Assembly (NCBI RefSeq): GCF_004341825.1
Contig: NZ_SMAG01000002.1
Location: 372,001 to 436,000 of the forward strand
Reading direction: 5' to 3'
DNA: 64,000 nt
Origin: Hazenella coriacea
GTDB lineage: Bacteria; Bacillota; Bacilli; Thermoactinomycetales; Thermoactinomycetaceae
A program made the translations under genes and the position numbers. This document shows, one piece after another, positions 31,837 through 40,812 of the stretch (its first letter is position 1; every line of letters begins with the position of its first letter). The notes under the pieces were generated by a model, which was not told the origin of the DNA, searched no databases, and saw nothing but the letters and a program-made list of their open reading frames with translations.

Positions 31837-34800
31837 ATGACAACCACATCGATCGTAAGTCGGTTGCAGGAAAAGATTGTAATTTTAGATGGTGCAATGG
31901 GAACCATGTTACAACAAGCAGATCTAGTAGCAGAAGACTTTGGTGGAGAGCCTTATGAAGGTTGTAATGAAATATTAAACCTGACCCGACCAGAGCTGAT
32001 TCAAGAGATTCATGAACAATACTTTTCGGTAGGTGCCGATGTTGTGGAGACCAATACTTTTGGAGCGACTCCTGTCGTCTTAGCAGAATATGGTTTACAA
32101 GATCAGACCGAAGCAATCAATTTGGCAGCAGTTCGACATGCGTTAGTAGCTAAAGAAAAATGGTCTACCACAGAGTGTCCACGTTATGTAGCTGGTTCCA
32201 TGGGACCTACGACAAAGACGTTATCAGTAACTGGAGGAGTCACATTTGAGGATCTTGTGGCATCTTATTATCGTCAAGCGAAAGCTTTAATCGAAGGGGG
32301 AGTGGATGTCCTCCTTTTAGAAACTGCTCAAGATACGTTAAATGTAAAAGCGGCAAGTATAGGGATTCAACAAGCTTTTGCCAGACTGGGTCAAAAAATT
32401 CCGATCATGATTTCTGGAACGATTGAGCCAATGGGAACGATGCTGGCAGGACAAAATATAGAAGCTTTTTATTTATCCATTCAACACTTGCAACCGATTG
32501 CGATTGGATTGAATTGTGCAACAGGGCCTGAATTTATGAAAGATCATCTTCGTTCGTTAGCCCAATTGTCGCAATGTGCAGTTAGTTGTTATCCCAATGC
32601 AGGTTTACCTGACGAAAATGGACATTATCTTGAAACACCCCAAGCTCTTGCTAAAAAGATGGGGGAGTTTGCGGATGAGGGTTGGATTAACTTAGCTGGT
32701 GGATGTTGCGGTACGACTCCAGCACATATTAGAGCACTGGTTGAGATCATGGAAAAGAAGAAACCCCGTGGACTGACGGGTCCTCATTTACCTGCGATTG
32801 CCGGAATGGAACCATTATTTTTTGAGGAGGAAAACAGGCCCATTTTGGTAGGAGAACGGACAAATGCGATCGGTTCTCGTAAGTTTAAACGATTGATTAT
32901 TGAAGGAAAAGTTGAAGAGGCAGCAGAGATTGCGCGTAAGCAAGTGAAGGGTGGAGCACAGGTGATCGATATTTGTTTAGCCAATCCAGAGCGAGATGAG
33001 CTTGAAGATATGGAACAATTTATACAGCTTGTCACCAAGAAAGTGAAAGTACCTCTCATGATTGACTCTATGGATGCTCAAGTGATGGAACGTGCATTAA
33101 CTTATGTGCAGGGAAAAGCAGTGATTAATTCAATCAATTTTGAAGATGGAGAACGGCGTTTTTCTGAAGCAGTTCCTTTGTTACAACGATTTGGAGCCGC
33201 TGTTGTCGTTGGAACCATAGATGAGAAAGGAATGGCTGTTACTCGGGAACGGAAGTTGGAGGTCGCTCAAAGATCCTATCAATTGTTGGTGGAGCGATAT
33301 GGACTTTCTGGGAAAGATATTATTTTTGATCCGCTTGTATTTCCAGTGGGTACAGGGGATGCGAATTATATTGGCTCAGCATTAGAGACAGTGGAAAGCA
33401 TTCGTTTGCTTAAGGAATCATTACCTGAATGTTCAACGATTTTAGGAATTTCAAATGTCTCCTTTGGTCTTCCTCCAGCAGGGCGTGAAGTGTTAAATGC
33501 TGTTTTTTTGTATGAATGTACAAAAGCTGGACTTGATCTAGCTATTGTTAATACAGAAAAGTTGGAACGTTATGCTTCTATTTCTGAGTCGGAACGCCGT
33601 TTGGCTCGAGCACTTCTTTTCCAAACTACTTCTCAAAACTACGAGCAAGTATTGGCTGAGTTCACAGATTTTTACCGAGATCAACGAGTGAAAAAACAAG
33701 AGTCTGCTCCACTCTTATCTTTGGAGGAACGTCTTTCCAATTACATTATCGAAGGAAGTAAAGATGGCCTGGTTGAGGACTTAGCTAAGGCTCTTGAGAA
33801 ATATACACCTCTTGAGATTATCAATGGTCCTCTGATGTCAGGGATGGATGAAGTCGGACGACTGTTCAATGAAAATCAATTGATCGTGGCCGAAGTTCTT
33901 CAGAGTGCTGAAGCGATGAAAGCTTCCGTTTCATTTTTGGAGCCATATATGGACCAGGAAGATGTGCAGACAAAGGGAAAGGTGATTTTGGCTACGGTTA
34001 AAGGTGATGTGCATGATATTGGTAAAAATTTGGTCGATATTATTCTTAGTAACAATGGATATGAAGTGATCAATTTAGGAATTAAAGTACCGCCTGAACA
34101 ACTGATTGACGCTATCCGAAAGGAGAAACCAGATCTAATCGGTTTATCTGGTTTATTAGTGAAATCAGCACAACAAATGGTTGTCACGGCACAAGACTTA
34201 CAAGCAGCAGATATTCAAGTTCCGATGTTGGTCGGGGGAGCTGCGCTAACCCGTAAATTTACAGAGACCCGAATTGCTCCCAAGTATACAGGTCCTATTT
34301 TTTATGCCAAAGATGCGATGAATGGTTTGGAATTGTCCAATCGTTGGATGAATCCTAAAGAACGAGAACAGTTATTGGTAGAGCAGAAGAGAAGTCGTTC
34401 TTCGACTCCATCTTTGGCTCACAACAAGAGTGAAGTTAACAAGAAGTCTATTTTACAAAGCTCAGTAAATCGCCAAGTTCAGAGGTTTCATCCTCCACAC
34501 TTTGAACCACATGTCTATCGAGATGTTCCTATCTCCCATTTGATTCCATATATCAATGAACAGATGTTGTTAGGAAGGCACTTGGGGATCCGTGGAAATG
34601 TCGAAAAGTTGTTAGCGAGTGGAGATCAAAAAGCGATGGAGTTGAAAGAGAAAGTAGATTTCTTACTCCAAAGGTTAGATCAAGAGCAAATTCTTCACCC
34701 AAAAGCTGTATTTCAATTTTTCCCTGCCCAAGCAGAGGGGGACACCATTTTGATCTATGATCCACAGCATCAACAAAGTGTCCTAGAGCGTTTTTATTTT

Positions 34801-35292
34801 CCTAGACAAAGTCAGCCTCCTTATCTGTGTTTAGCTGATTATTTACGTCCTCGAAAGTCAGGAGAAATGGATGTAGTTGGCTTTTTATCAGTTACGGCAG
34901 GGCATGGGGTTCAAGAGGTGGCCGAACGATGGAAGCAAGAGGGAAACTATCTTGATTCACATATGATTCAAGCGATTGCACTAGAGTTAGCGGAAGCATT
35001 TGCAGAGCGATTACACCAAGTGATGAGAGATGTCTGGGGATTTCCTGATCCCATAGGAATGACGATGAAAGAGAGATTTGCTGCCAAATATCAAGGCATG
35101 CGGGTTTCTTTTGGTTATCCGGCATGTCCGCATCTGGAAGACCAAGAGAAACTATTCCGTCTCATTCACCCTGAAAGGATTGGAGTTCACCTCACTGAAG
35201 GATACATGATGGAACCAGAAGCATCTGTAACTGCCATGGTTTTTGCTCATCCAGAAGCCCGTTATTTTCGTGTTGATGAGGAGGGTCAGTAA
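31837..35292 (+). CDS. metH: Cobalamin-dependent methionine synthase
   Basis: The 1151-residue enzyme makes methionine from homocysteine and methyl-tetrahydrofolate. Domains in order: homocysteine methyltransferase (about 1-310, ending GGCCGTTPAHI with zinc cysteines), pterin-binding (about 330-600, VGERTNAIGSRKFK), cobalamin cap (about 630-725), cobalamin-binding (about 735-870, KGDVHDIGKNLVDII with the His ligand), and the SAM-dependent reactivation domain (about 890-1140, GVHLTEGYMMEPEAS). ATG 31837 is chosen over the ATG at 31810; GGGGAT precedes it. It lies behind the S-box and is followed by yitJ after one base. Confidence 0.97.
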   Translation: MTTTSIVSRLQEKIVILDGAMGTMLQQADLVAEDFGGEPYEGCNEILNLTRPELIQEIHEQYFSVGADVVETNTFGATPVVLAEYGLQDQTEAINLAAVRHALVAKEKWSTTECPRYVAGSMGPTTKTLSVTGGVTFEDLVASYYRQAKALIEGGVDVLLLETAQDTLNVKAASIGIQQAFARLGQKIPIMISGTIEPMGTMLAGQNIEAFYLSIQHLQPIAIGLNCATGPEFMKDHLRSLAQLSQCAVSCYPNAGLPDENGHYLETPQALAKKMGEFADEGWINLAGGCCGTTPAHIRALVEIMEKKKPRGLTGPHLPAIAGMEPLFFEEENRPILVGERTNAIGSRKFKRLIIEGKVEEAAEIARKQVKGGAQVIDICLANPERDELEDMEQFIQLVTKKVKVPLMIDSMDAQVMERALTYVQGKAVINSINFEDGERRFSEAVPLLQRFGAAVVVGTIDEKGMAVTRERKLEVAQRSYQLLVERYGLSGKDIIFDPLVFPVGTGDANYIGSALETVESIRLLKESLPECSTILGISNVSFGLPPAGREVLNAVFLYECTKAGLDLAIVNTEKLERYASISESERRLARALLFQTTSQNYEQVLAEFTDFYRDQRVKKQESAPLLSLEERLSNYIIEGSKDGLVEDLAKALEKYTPLEIINGPLMSGMDEVGRLFNENQLIVAEVLQSAEAMKASVSFLEPYMDQEDVQTKGKVILATVKGDVHDIGKNLVDIILSNNGYEVINLGIKVPPEQLIDAIRKEKPDLIGLSGLLVKSAQQMVVTAQDLQAADIQVPMLVGGAALTRKFTETRIAPKYTGPIFYAKDAMNGLELSNRWMNPKEREQLLVEQKRSRSSTPSLAHNKSEVNKKSILQSSVNRQVQRFHPPHFEPHVYRDVPISHLIPYINEQMLLGRHLGIRGNVEKLLASGDQKAMELKEKVDFLLQRLDQEQILHPKAVFQFFPAQAEGDTILIYDPQHQQSVLERFYFPRQSQPPYLCLADYLRPRKSGEMDVVGFLSVTAGHGVQEVAERWKQEGNYLDSHMIQAIALELAEAFAERLHQVMRDVWGFPDPIGMTMKERFAAKYQGMRVSFGYPACPHLEDQEKLFRLIHPERIGVHLTEGYMMEPEASVTAMVFAHPEARYFRVDEEGQ

Positions 35293-35293
35293 G

Positions 35294-37147
35294 ATGGAAA
35301 AATCACTCAAAAAACATTTACAAAACTCTCTACTTGTTGGAGATGGAGCGATGGCAACTTATTTATATCAACAAGGGGCTCCAGTGGGTCATTGTACAGA
35401 AGAAATAGTACTAAGTAATCCCAAATTGATCGCTCAAGTTCATCTCGAATATTACCAGGCTGGGGCTCGCTTGATTGAAACTCATACCTATGGAGCCAAC
35501 CGTGAGCGCTTGACCCGGTATGGACTTGAAAATAAGGTGACGCGATTAAATCGGGAAGCGGTTCATGTGGCGCGGCAGTCCGTACCTAATGATGCATTTG
35601 TGGTAGGGACGATCGGATCCATCTGTGCAGGACGTGTTTCGCACTATGACGAGGATCTCTATGGCGATTTATATGAAGAACAAGCCATAGCCTTACTACA
35701 TGCTGGTGTGGATGGGCTCTTATTGGAAACGTTTCTAGACTTGAAAGAAGCATTGATTGCTGTGGATGTGATCCGTCCCTTAACCGATTTACCGATTATT
35801 CTCCAGTTGTCAATGATCGGAGTGGGGCGTACCAGAGATGCGTATACGTTGAGTGAAGCTTTTCAGCTATTGGCAGAGCATGGTGTGGATGGGATTGGGT
35901 TGAATTGTCGTCAAGGTCCTGTTGAGATGCTTCGAAATTTGGAAAAAGTGATTGTTCCAGAGAATCTGTTGTTATCAGCTTTCCCTAATGCAGGGAGGCT
36001 GGGGATGAATGAGGGGAAGCTTAATTACCCCTCAAGTCCACTCCATTTTAAAGAAACTGCTCAATTATTGGTTGATCAAGGGATACGCTTGATTGGAGGT
36101 TGTTGTGGAACCACTCCTGCCCACATTGCCAACCTCTCTGAGGCAATTCAATCATTAACCCCTGTGAACCGTGTCAATCCAGCTGAAGATGTGTGGAAGA
36201 CCACTCATCATCCACCCATTCAAGTAAAGCGTTCAAGACCGACCATTGTGGAAAAGGTGAAAAAGGAGCGTACGATTATTTGTGAGTGGGACCCTCCTCG
36301 TGACTTAGACATCTCCCAATTTTTACTAGGAGCAGAGCGTCTCCATCAAGTGGGAGTGGATTCAATTACGATGGCAGACAATTCTCTGGCAACAGCGAGA
36401 ATGAGTAACTTAGCATTGGGGGCAATCGTAAAGTCACAGTTGGGGGTAGATCCTCTGCTTCATGTGGCTTGCCGCGACCGTAATCTACTGGGGCAACAAT
36501 CCCATCTAATGGGGCTTCATGCTTTAGGAATTGATCAAATTCTTGTGATTACTGGGGATCCTACAAGGATGGGAGACTTACCAGGAGCAAACTCGATTTA
36601 TGATGTGACTTCGATTGAGTTCATCCATATGGTGAAGGAATTAAACAAAGGAATCTCATTTTCAGGGAAGAATCTCAACCAATCAGCCCAATTTGTCGTT
36701 GGAGCTGCATTTAACCCACATGTGAGACAGATGGAAGCAGCTGTACAAAGATTATCTAAAAAAGTTGAAGCAGGGGCTGATTTTGTGATGACTCAACCTG
36801 TTTACGACTCAAAGAAACTAATAGAAGTTTATGAAGCAACGAAAGAGATTGAGATTCCTACTTTTATTGGAGTTATGCCCTTAACGGGAGAGCGTAATGC
36901 ATTGTACTTGCATAATGAAGTGCCTGGCATTAAGATTCCCCAAGAAGTTCTACAAAGAATGGAGCACAAACATGGAGAGGAAGGGAGAAAGGAAGGGATT
37001 ATAATCGCCAAAGAATTACTTGATCTTGCAATGGAAAAGTTTCATGGAATTTATTTGATTACCCCGTTTTCTTTTTATGAAATGACGGAGGAGTTAACAC
37101 AATATATCAGGCAAAAAGATCAAAAGAGAATGAAGGAAGTAATTTGA
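35294..37147 (+). CDS. yitJ: Bifunctional homocysteine S-methyltransferase / methylenetetrahydrofolate reductase
   Basis: The 617-residue protein has an N-terminal homocysteine methyltransferase domain (about 1-290: GDGAMATYLYQ, GLNCRQGP, IGGCCGTTPAH with the zinc-binding Cys pair) and a C-terminal MetF-type reductase (about 320-615: VEKVKKERTIICEWDPPRD, VDSITMADNS, ILVITGDPTR, DFVMTQPVYD). It supplies methyl-THF to MetH and may also use another methyl donor. It starts one base after metH, so the two are co-regulated by the S-box. Confidence 0.95.
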   Translation: MEKSLKKHLQNSLLVGDGAMATYLYQQGAPVGHCTEEIVLSNPKLIAQVHLEYYQAGARLIETHTYGANRERLTRYGLENKVTRLNREAVHVARQSVPNDAFVVGTIGSICAGRVSHYDEDLYGDLYEEQAIALLHAGVDGLLLETFLDLKEALIAVDVIRPLTDLPIILQLSMIGVGRTRDAYTLSEAFQLLAEHGVDGIGLNCRQGPVEMLRNLEKVIVPENLLLSAFPNAGRLGMNEGKLNYPSSPLHFKETAQLLVDQGIRLIGGCCGTTPAHIANLSEAIQSLTPVNRVNPAEDVWKTTHHPPIQVKRSRPTIVEKVKKERTIICEWDPPRDLDISQFLLGAERLHQVGVDSITMADNSLATARMSNLALGAIVKSQLGVDPLLHVACRDRNLLGQQSHLMGLHALGIDQILVITGDPTRMGDLPGANSIYDVTSIEFIHMVKELNKGISFSGKNLNQSAQFVVGAAFNPHVRQMEAAVQRLSKKVEAGADFVMTQPVYDSKKLIEVYEATKEIEIPTFIGVMPLTGERNALYLHNEVPGIKIPQEVLQRMEHKHGEEGRKEGIIIAKELLDLAMEKFHGIYLITPFSFYEMTEELTQYIRQKDQKRMKEVI

Positions 37148-37157
37148 GAAAAAAAAT

Positions 37158-37180
37158 CTCCCTGAAGGTTCAGGGAGCAA
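37158..37180 (+). terminator. Hairpin after yitJ
   Basis: Perfect 8-bp stem CTCCCTGA/TCAGGGAG, loop AGGT, preceded by an A-run but with almost no T-run after it. Confidence 0.55.
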
Positions 37181-37647
37181 AAGTATAACCATTAACCAAG
37201 ACCAAACAACCACACCGAGTAGAGCTTCATATTCTTACAATGATCGAATAAAAAATATTGGAACGAGTCGGAGTGATTAGTTTTCATTTATTTATTCGAG
37301 TGGGTTGTCGATTTTGTGTCACAATTTACGATATTTTTATGAAAAGAGAAAAAAGAGTATATAATTATAGTTAATAATCAAGTTTTTTGTGCAAATATCA
37401 TAAAATATTTATAATGGTTATTTTTGGTTTAATGATGAGTATATATAAAAAATGATAATGCGGTGAATGATGGAGATGAATTTGCTAGTAATTCTGCGTT
37501 TAGAAGAGTAAATTTGTACAATTGGTTAATAAGGATGATTATACGAATTTGATCAAACAATTTAGACGAATGTTCACTTGTACAAGCCTATGGTTATGTA
37601 GTATAAATGAAATGCAAACAGGAAAATTGGGGAGGGGTTTACTAAAA
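37181..37647. other. AT-rich intergenic region
   Basis: About 470 bases with no recognised gene. A frame from TTG 37522 merges into the small gene at 37648 but lacks a start signal. Confidence 0.5.
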
Positions 37648-37758
37648 ATGAATGAAAACTTTTTAGACTCATCCGTTTTATTGATATTTTCGATGATAAT
37701 TTCTTTTGTTTTAGCAACTCTCTATATTCGTGAGCGAATTAAAAACAAAGCGAACTAA
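37648..37758 (+). CDS. 36-residue single-helix membrane peptide
   Basis: ATG 37648 behind GGGGAGGGG (ten-base gap) encodes MNENFLDSSVLLIFSMIISF followed by VLATLYIRERIKNKAN: one membrane helix and a basic tail, so the C-terminus is probably cytoplasmic. A terminator follows within 20 bases. It is unrecognised, but the start, helix and terminator make it a credible small gene. Confidence 0.5.
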   Translation: MNENFLDSSVLLIFSMIISFVLATLYIRERIKNKAN

Positions 37759-37775
37759 TCCTTCCTTTAATTCAG

Positions 37776-37801
37776 TCCTCGCAGTTCAGCGGGGTTTTTT
37801 A
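37776..37801 (+). terminator. Terminator of the small membrane peptide gene
   Basis: CCTCGC/GCGGGG stem followed by six Ts. Confidence 0.75.
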
Positions 37802-37807
37802 TTTTGG

Positions 37808-37855
37808 AAAACAAACCAACCCTTCCAATATGGATCAAAGGGTTGGTTTGTTTAG
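37808..37855 (-). terminator. Terminator of the coat-like gene
   Basis: Perfect 15-bp stem AACAAACCAACCCTT / AAGGGTTGGTTTGTT. On the minus strand it is followed by TTCCAAAAT. Confidence 0.85.
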
Positions 37856-37869
37856 TTTTGTAAGTTTGC

Positions 37870-38367
37870 TCAGTAGCCATAAGGTGGACGATAAGGGGCG
37901 TATGGGCGGTATCGGTATCTTCTGCTTGAGGATGAGGAGGATGAGGAGGACGATTCATGACCTGAGGAAGATGAGTCACAATATCGTCTTGAAGAGGAGG
38001 AGCCATAATGATGGTGGTGACGGCGATGATGTCTATGAGACGAAGAAGAGGATGAGGAGGAAGAAGACTCCCGTCCCGAAGAGGAGGATTCACAGCGCTT
38101 GTGATGTTTACAATGCTTCATGTATCTTTTTAACATTTTCATTTCGTAATGGTGACACATTTTCATATGATGATACATATGTTTCAGCATTTTCATGTCG
38201 CATGGCATATGAACAGGACGCATGACTGGTTGTTGAGGTTTAGGCATGACGGGGTAACATCCGTGTGGCCGTTTAGGGGGAATTATAGGTCGATGAACAG
38301 GTGGAGCGGGTTTTTTAACAGGCGGCATTGGTGGTGGTGCAGGCTGTTTTTTTTCTACCACGAACAT
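37870..38367 (-). CDS. Low-complexity Ser/His/Pro-rich spore coat-like protein
   Basis: The 165-residue protein has a Pro/Lys-rich N-terminal part (KKQPAPPPMPPVKKPAPP), a Met/His/Cys-rich middle (CDMKMLKHMYHHMKMCHHYEMKM, split here as two similar halves), two copies of a C(E/D)SSSSG(R/H)E-Ser10 unit separated by a His/Arg block, and a Tyr/Arg/Pro-rich tail ending PPYGY. Such composition is typical of CotG/CotH-phosphorylated or cross-linked coat proteins; the assignment is by composition only. AAAGGAAGTG precedes ATG 38367, and a sigma-K-like promoter lies 30 bases further up. It is flanked by its own terminator. Confidence 0.7.
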   Translation of the reverse strand: MFVVEKKQPAPPPMPPVKKPAPPVHRPIIPPKRPHGCYPVMPKPQQPVMRPVHMPCDMKMLKHMYHHMKMCHHYEMKMLKRYMKHCKHHKRCESSSSGRESSSSSSSSSSHRHHRRHHHHYGSSSSRRYCDSSSSGHESSSSSSSSSSRRYRYRPYAPYRPPYGY

Positions 38368-38395
38368 TCACTTCCTTTTGGGTGTTTTGACAATG

Positions 38396-38423
38396 TATCT
38401 TATGATTGAACTTATACACATGT
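38396..38423 (-). promoter_or_regulatory. Sigma-K-like promoter of the coat-like gene
   Basis: On the minus strand AC (38422-38423), a 17-bp spacer and CATAAGATA (38396-38404), matching the mother-cell sigma-K pattern AC-N16/17-CATAnnnTA. Confidence 0.65.
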
Positions 38424-38473
38424 ACCAGTTCCATAAGCCCAACTTTTTATGTCCAAATGAGAATTGTTCTCTT

Positions 38474-38502
38474 GGTAGGAGTGGGATAATAAGCTATAAT
38501 AG
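38474..38502 (+). promoter_or_regulatory. Sigma-A promoter of ispH
   Basis: TTGGTA (38474-38479), a 17-bp spacer and TATAAT (38497-38502). Confidence 0.6.
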
Positions 38503-38553
38503 GGTGGACTACACCTCGGACCAGAATTATTCGGGGTCGGGAGGGAAGAAATC

Positions 38554-39504
38554 ATGGAAGTTTTAAAAATAACTCCACGTGGATATTGTTATGGTGTGGT
38601 GGACGCAATGGTGTTGGCTAGACAAACAGCACGTAATCTCGACCTGCCACGCCCGATTTATATTTTAGGTATGATCGTGCACAACAAGCACGTGGTTGAT
38701 GCTTTTACAGATGAGGATATTATCACCTTGGATGGTGAAAACCGTCTTGAGTTGTTAAGTAAAGTGGATAAAGGAACTGTGATCTTTACAGCACATGGTG
38801 TTTCACCAGAAGTAAGGAAGATTGCTAGAGAAAAAGGATTAACGATGGTCGATGCCACATGCCCAGATGTGACACGAACCCATGATCTCATTCGAGAAAA
38901 AGTAGCAGAAGGATATGAAATTATCTACATCGGTAAATATGGTCATCCTGAACCTGAAGGAGCTTTGGGAGTTGCACCTAACCATGTTCATCTAGTAGAA
39001 AACGAATCAGACATTGAAAAACTCAACTTTGAAACAGAGCGGCTCTTAGTAACAAACCAGACAACGATGAGTCAATGGGATATTGCTAATCTGATCAACA
39101 GGGTTCGTGAGCGGTTCCCACAAGTGGAGATTCATAATGAAATTTGTCTAGCCACACAAGAGCGCCAAGAAGCTGTTGCAGAACAAGCGAAAAATGCTGA
39201 TCTGGTCATTGTAGTGGGAGACCCAAGAAGTAATAACTCCAATCGTTTGGCTCAAGTGGCTGAAGAGATTGCTGGAGTAGAAGCTTATCGAGTTGCCGAT
39301 GTGACAGAAATTGATATCGAATGGTTAAAAGGGAGGAAAAATGTAGGAGTCACCGCTGGAGCTTCTACACCAACCCCAATTACGAGAGAAGTCATACGCT
39401 TCTTGGAACAATTCGATGAAAATGATCCTTCAACTTGGATGATTGAGCGTACCGTTGACCCGAAAAAAATTCTTCCACCTGTGAAGAAAAAAATAAACAC
39501 CTAA
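38554..39504 (+). CDS. ispH: 4-hydroxy-3-methylbut-2-enyl diphosphate reductase
   Basis: The 316-residue protein catalyses the last step of the MEP isoprenoid pathway. The three Fe-S ligand cysteines are in [10 protein letters not shown] (residue 12), VDATCPDVT and [11 protein letters not shown]; the catalytic Glu lies in the NQTTMS-containing second domain and HNKHVV and TAHGVSPEV supply substrate-binding His residues. GGGAGGGAAG precedes the ATG. It is monocistronic, with a sigma-A promoter and its own terminator, and divergent from the coat-like gene. Confidence 0.97.
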   Translation: MEVLKITPRGYCYGVVDAMVLARQTARNLDLPRPIYILGMIVHNKHVVDAFTDEDIITLDGENRLELLSKVDKGTVIFTAHGVSPEVRKIAREKGLTMVDATCPDVTRTHDLIREKVAEGYEIIYIGKYGHPEPEGALGVAPNHVHLVENESDIEKLNFETERLLVTNQTTMSQWDIANLINRVRERFPQVEIHNEICLATQERQEAVAEQAKNADLVIVVGDPRSNNSNRLAQVAEEIAGVEAYRVADVTEIDIEWLKGRKNVGVTAGASTPTPITREVIRFLEQFDENDPSTWMIERTVDPKKILPPVKKKINT

Positions 39505-39513
39505 TCAAAGAGC

Positions 39514-39542
39514 AACCGGGAGTAGTAAACTCCCGGTTTTCA
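39514..39542 (+). terminator. Terminator of ispH
   Basis: AACCGGGAG/CTCCCGGTT stem followed by TTCAT. Confidence 0.75.
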
Positions 39543-39784
39543 TATATCAGCCCTAGTAAACTGCATCTAGATAGAAACAGCATGCTTCTCGCTTCATGAA
39601 GCAGACTTAACGTTCTCTCCATGAAGGTATTTTGATATCTGATGTACACTCTGATTGAACGATAACCATAGATTCTCGAAGGATCCACATAAGAAGGATC
39701 TCGAGTCATGCTCAGTTTCATCCACCCGATTGAATGGGATAGAATTTTCATTCATAACTCTTGGAATTATTCAGTCAATTGTAG

Positions 39785-39967
39785 TTACATCAGTGTATTT
39801 GGCTTTGTCTTCTGGTATCGTACAGACATAAAGTCATAGCACTGATTCATCGTACCACGAAATTCAACACGGTGGTCTTTCTTCATTGGGTTATACCAAG
39901 CAAAATAATTATCCTCATGAATAATAGAGGGGGGTAATTTTTCAGAGTCTTTAATTACATAATACAT
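39785..39967 (-). CDS. Small conserved-looking hypothetical protein
   Basis: The 60-residue protein (MYYVIKDSEKLPPSIIHEDN then YFAWYNPMKKDHRVEFRGT) has no motif I know. Its ATG at 39967 is preceded by AGGAGG with a gap of 11 bases; an in-frame GTG at 39979 directly abuts that site and is less likely. The 39543-39784 gap downstream has no clear feature. Confidence 0.55.
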   Translation of the reverse strand: MYYVIKDSEKLPPSIIHEDNYFAWYNPMKKDHRVEFRGTMNQCYDFMSVRYQKTKPNTLM

Positions 39968-40112
39968 AGGAAAATACACCTCCTATTTGTATTATGTTCA
40001 AAAAAATAAAAGTTAAATCATCTTTTCATAAAAAATATTTATAAAAAAACAGAGTGTTGATCAATTAACAATTAGAAGTCACTATGAGAAACTCGAAGCC
40101 ATTATACAGTGA

Positions 40113-40463
40113 TTAGTTCGATGAAGATTTGGTATGTGAAGACTGACAACATTTTTGGGATCTGGGATGAAGCACAGCCAGAGGGAGTGCGATTTCTTCT
40201 GCGGAATTCTCCAAATGTCCCCAAGCCATTACACCATTGAGATAAGCGACACGAAATAGACTATCCTGTTCTTCCACCTGATAAAGCTGGTTGGGTTTGA
40301 TTGCAGTTGGCTCAACGAGATAGGAACGAGCTAAGTTTCTTTTTTGTTTGAACATTTCAGCTTGACTTTCCCATCCCTCGCGAAGGGCATTCATTTGTTC
40401 ATTTTCGAGTCGTTGTATTTCATCCAACAATTCACCTTTAGTCATTTGGCTATATCTTACCAT
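40113..40463 (-). CDS. yfhH: YfhH family protein (DUF1811)
   Basis: The 116-residue protein begins MVRYSQMTKGELLDEIQRLE and contains SLFRVAYLNGVMAWGHL, both typical of Bacillus YfhH: a helical hairpin followed by a small SH3-like barrel. Function is unknown; YfhH is a conserved Bacillales protein. TAGGAGGATTATAG precedes the ATG. A copy of the dispersed hairpin element (F) lies about 130 bases upstream in the same orientation. Confidence 0.85.
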   Translation of the reverse strand: MVRYSQMTKGELLDEIQRLENEQMNALREGWESQAEMFKQKRNLARSYLVEPTAIKPNQLYQVEEQDSLFRVAYLNGVMAWGHLENSAEEIALPLAVLHPRSQKCCQSSHTKSSSN

Positions 40464-40589
40464 CTATAATCCTCCTACTTGTAAGGGCGTCCTACTTTAA
40501 AATATCAGCAATGTCCATGGTACAATCATTATCAGATGTGTTTTAGAACTCGATCTGAGTAATTATTATAGTAACATATTGATCCAAAT

Positions 40590-40672
40590 ACCATTGGGTT
40601 GTTGTGTCTCTGCCACTCTCATAGCGGATCCACGAAAGTCGTTTGTCAGAGAAACATCTCCCCTCTTAGGTT
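40590..40672 (-). repeat. Dispersed ~80-nt hairpin element, copy F
   Basis: Read on the minus strand it contains TGTTTCTCTGACAAACGACT, GGATCCGCTATGAGAGTGGC and CAGAGACACA. Stem strands are 40603-40612 and 40647-40656, nine of ten bases matched. It lies between yfhH and the PGM-like gene, in yfhH orientation. Confidence 0.75.
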
Positions 40673-40812
40673 ATTGGATCAAGAACATATTTCTGATTTT
40701 TACTCAAGTCGAATTAGATATTGCGATGTTTCAGTGTCTAATGTTCATTATACTAAATTTAGCTGAGATCCACTTTTTTGATAATCTTGTGGTTGAGGGC
40801 TTGTCTTTTTTC

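Noticed and set aside
37522-37647. Extended version of the 36-residue membrane peptide
   Set aside because: The TTG start has no ribosome-binding site and the added part is Cys/Trp-rich; GGGGAGGGG supports the inner ATG at 37648.
37900-38120. GGA/GAG-rich tract as a possible tandem repeat or CRISPR-like array
   Set aside because: It is the complement of Ser codons and His/Arg blocks of the coat-like gene.
39392-39751. 119-residue minus-strand frame overlapping the end of ispH
   Set aside because: It covers the ispH terminator and 3' coding part; no ribosome-binding site.
40579-40812. N-terminal extension of the PGM-like enzyme
   Set aside because: The frame is open, but the segment is not family-like, has no ribosome-binding site at its start and includes hairpin element F on the opposite strand.
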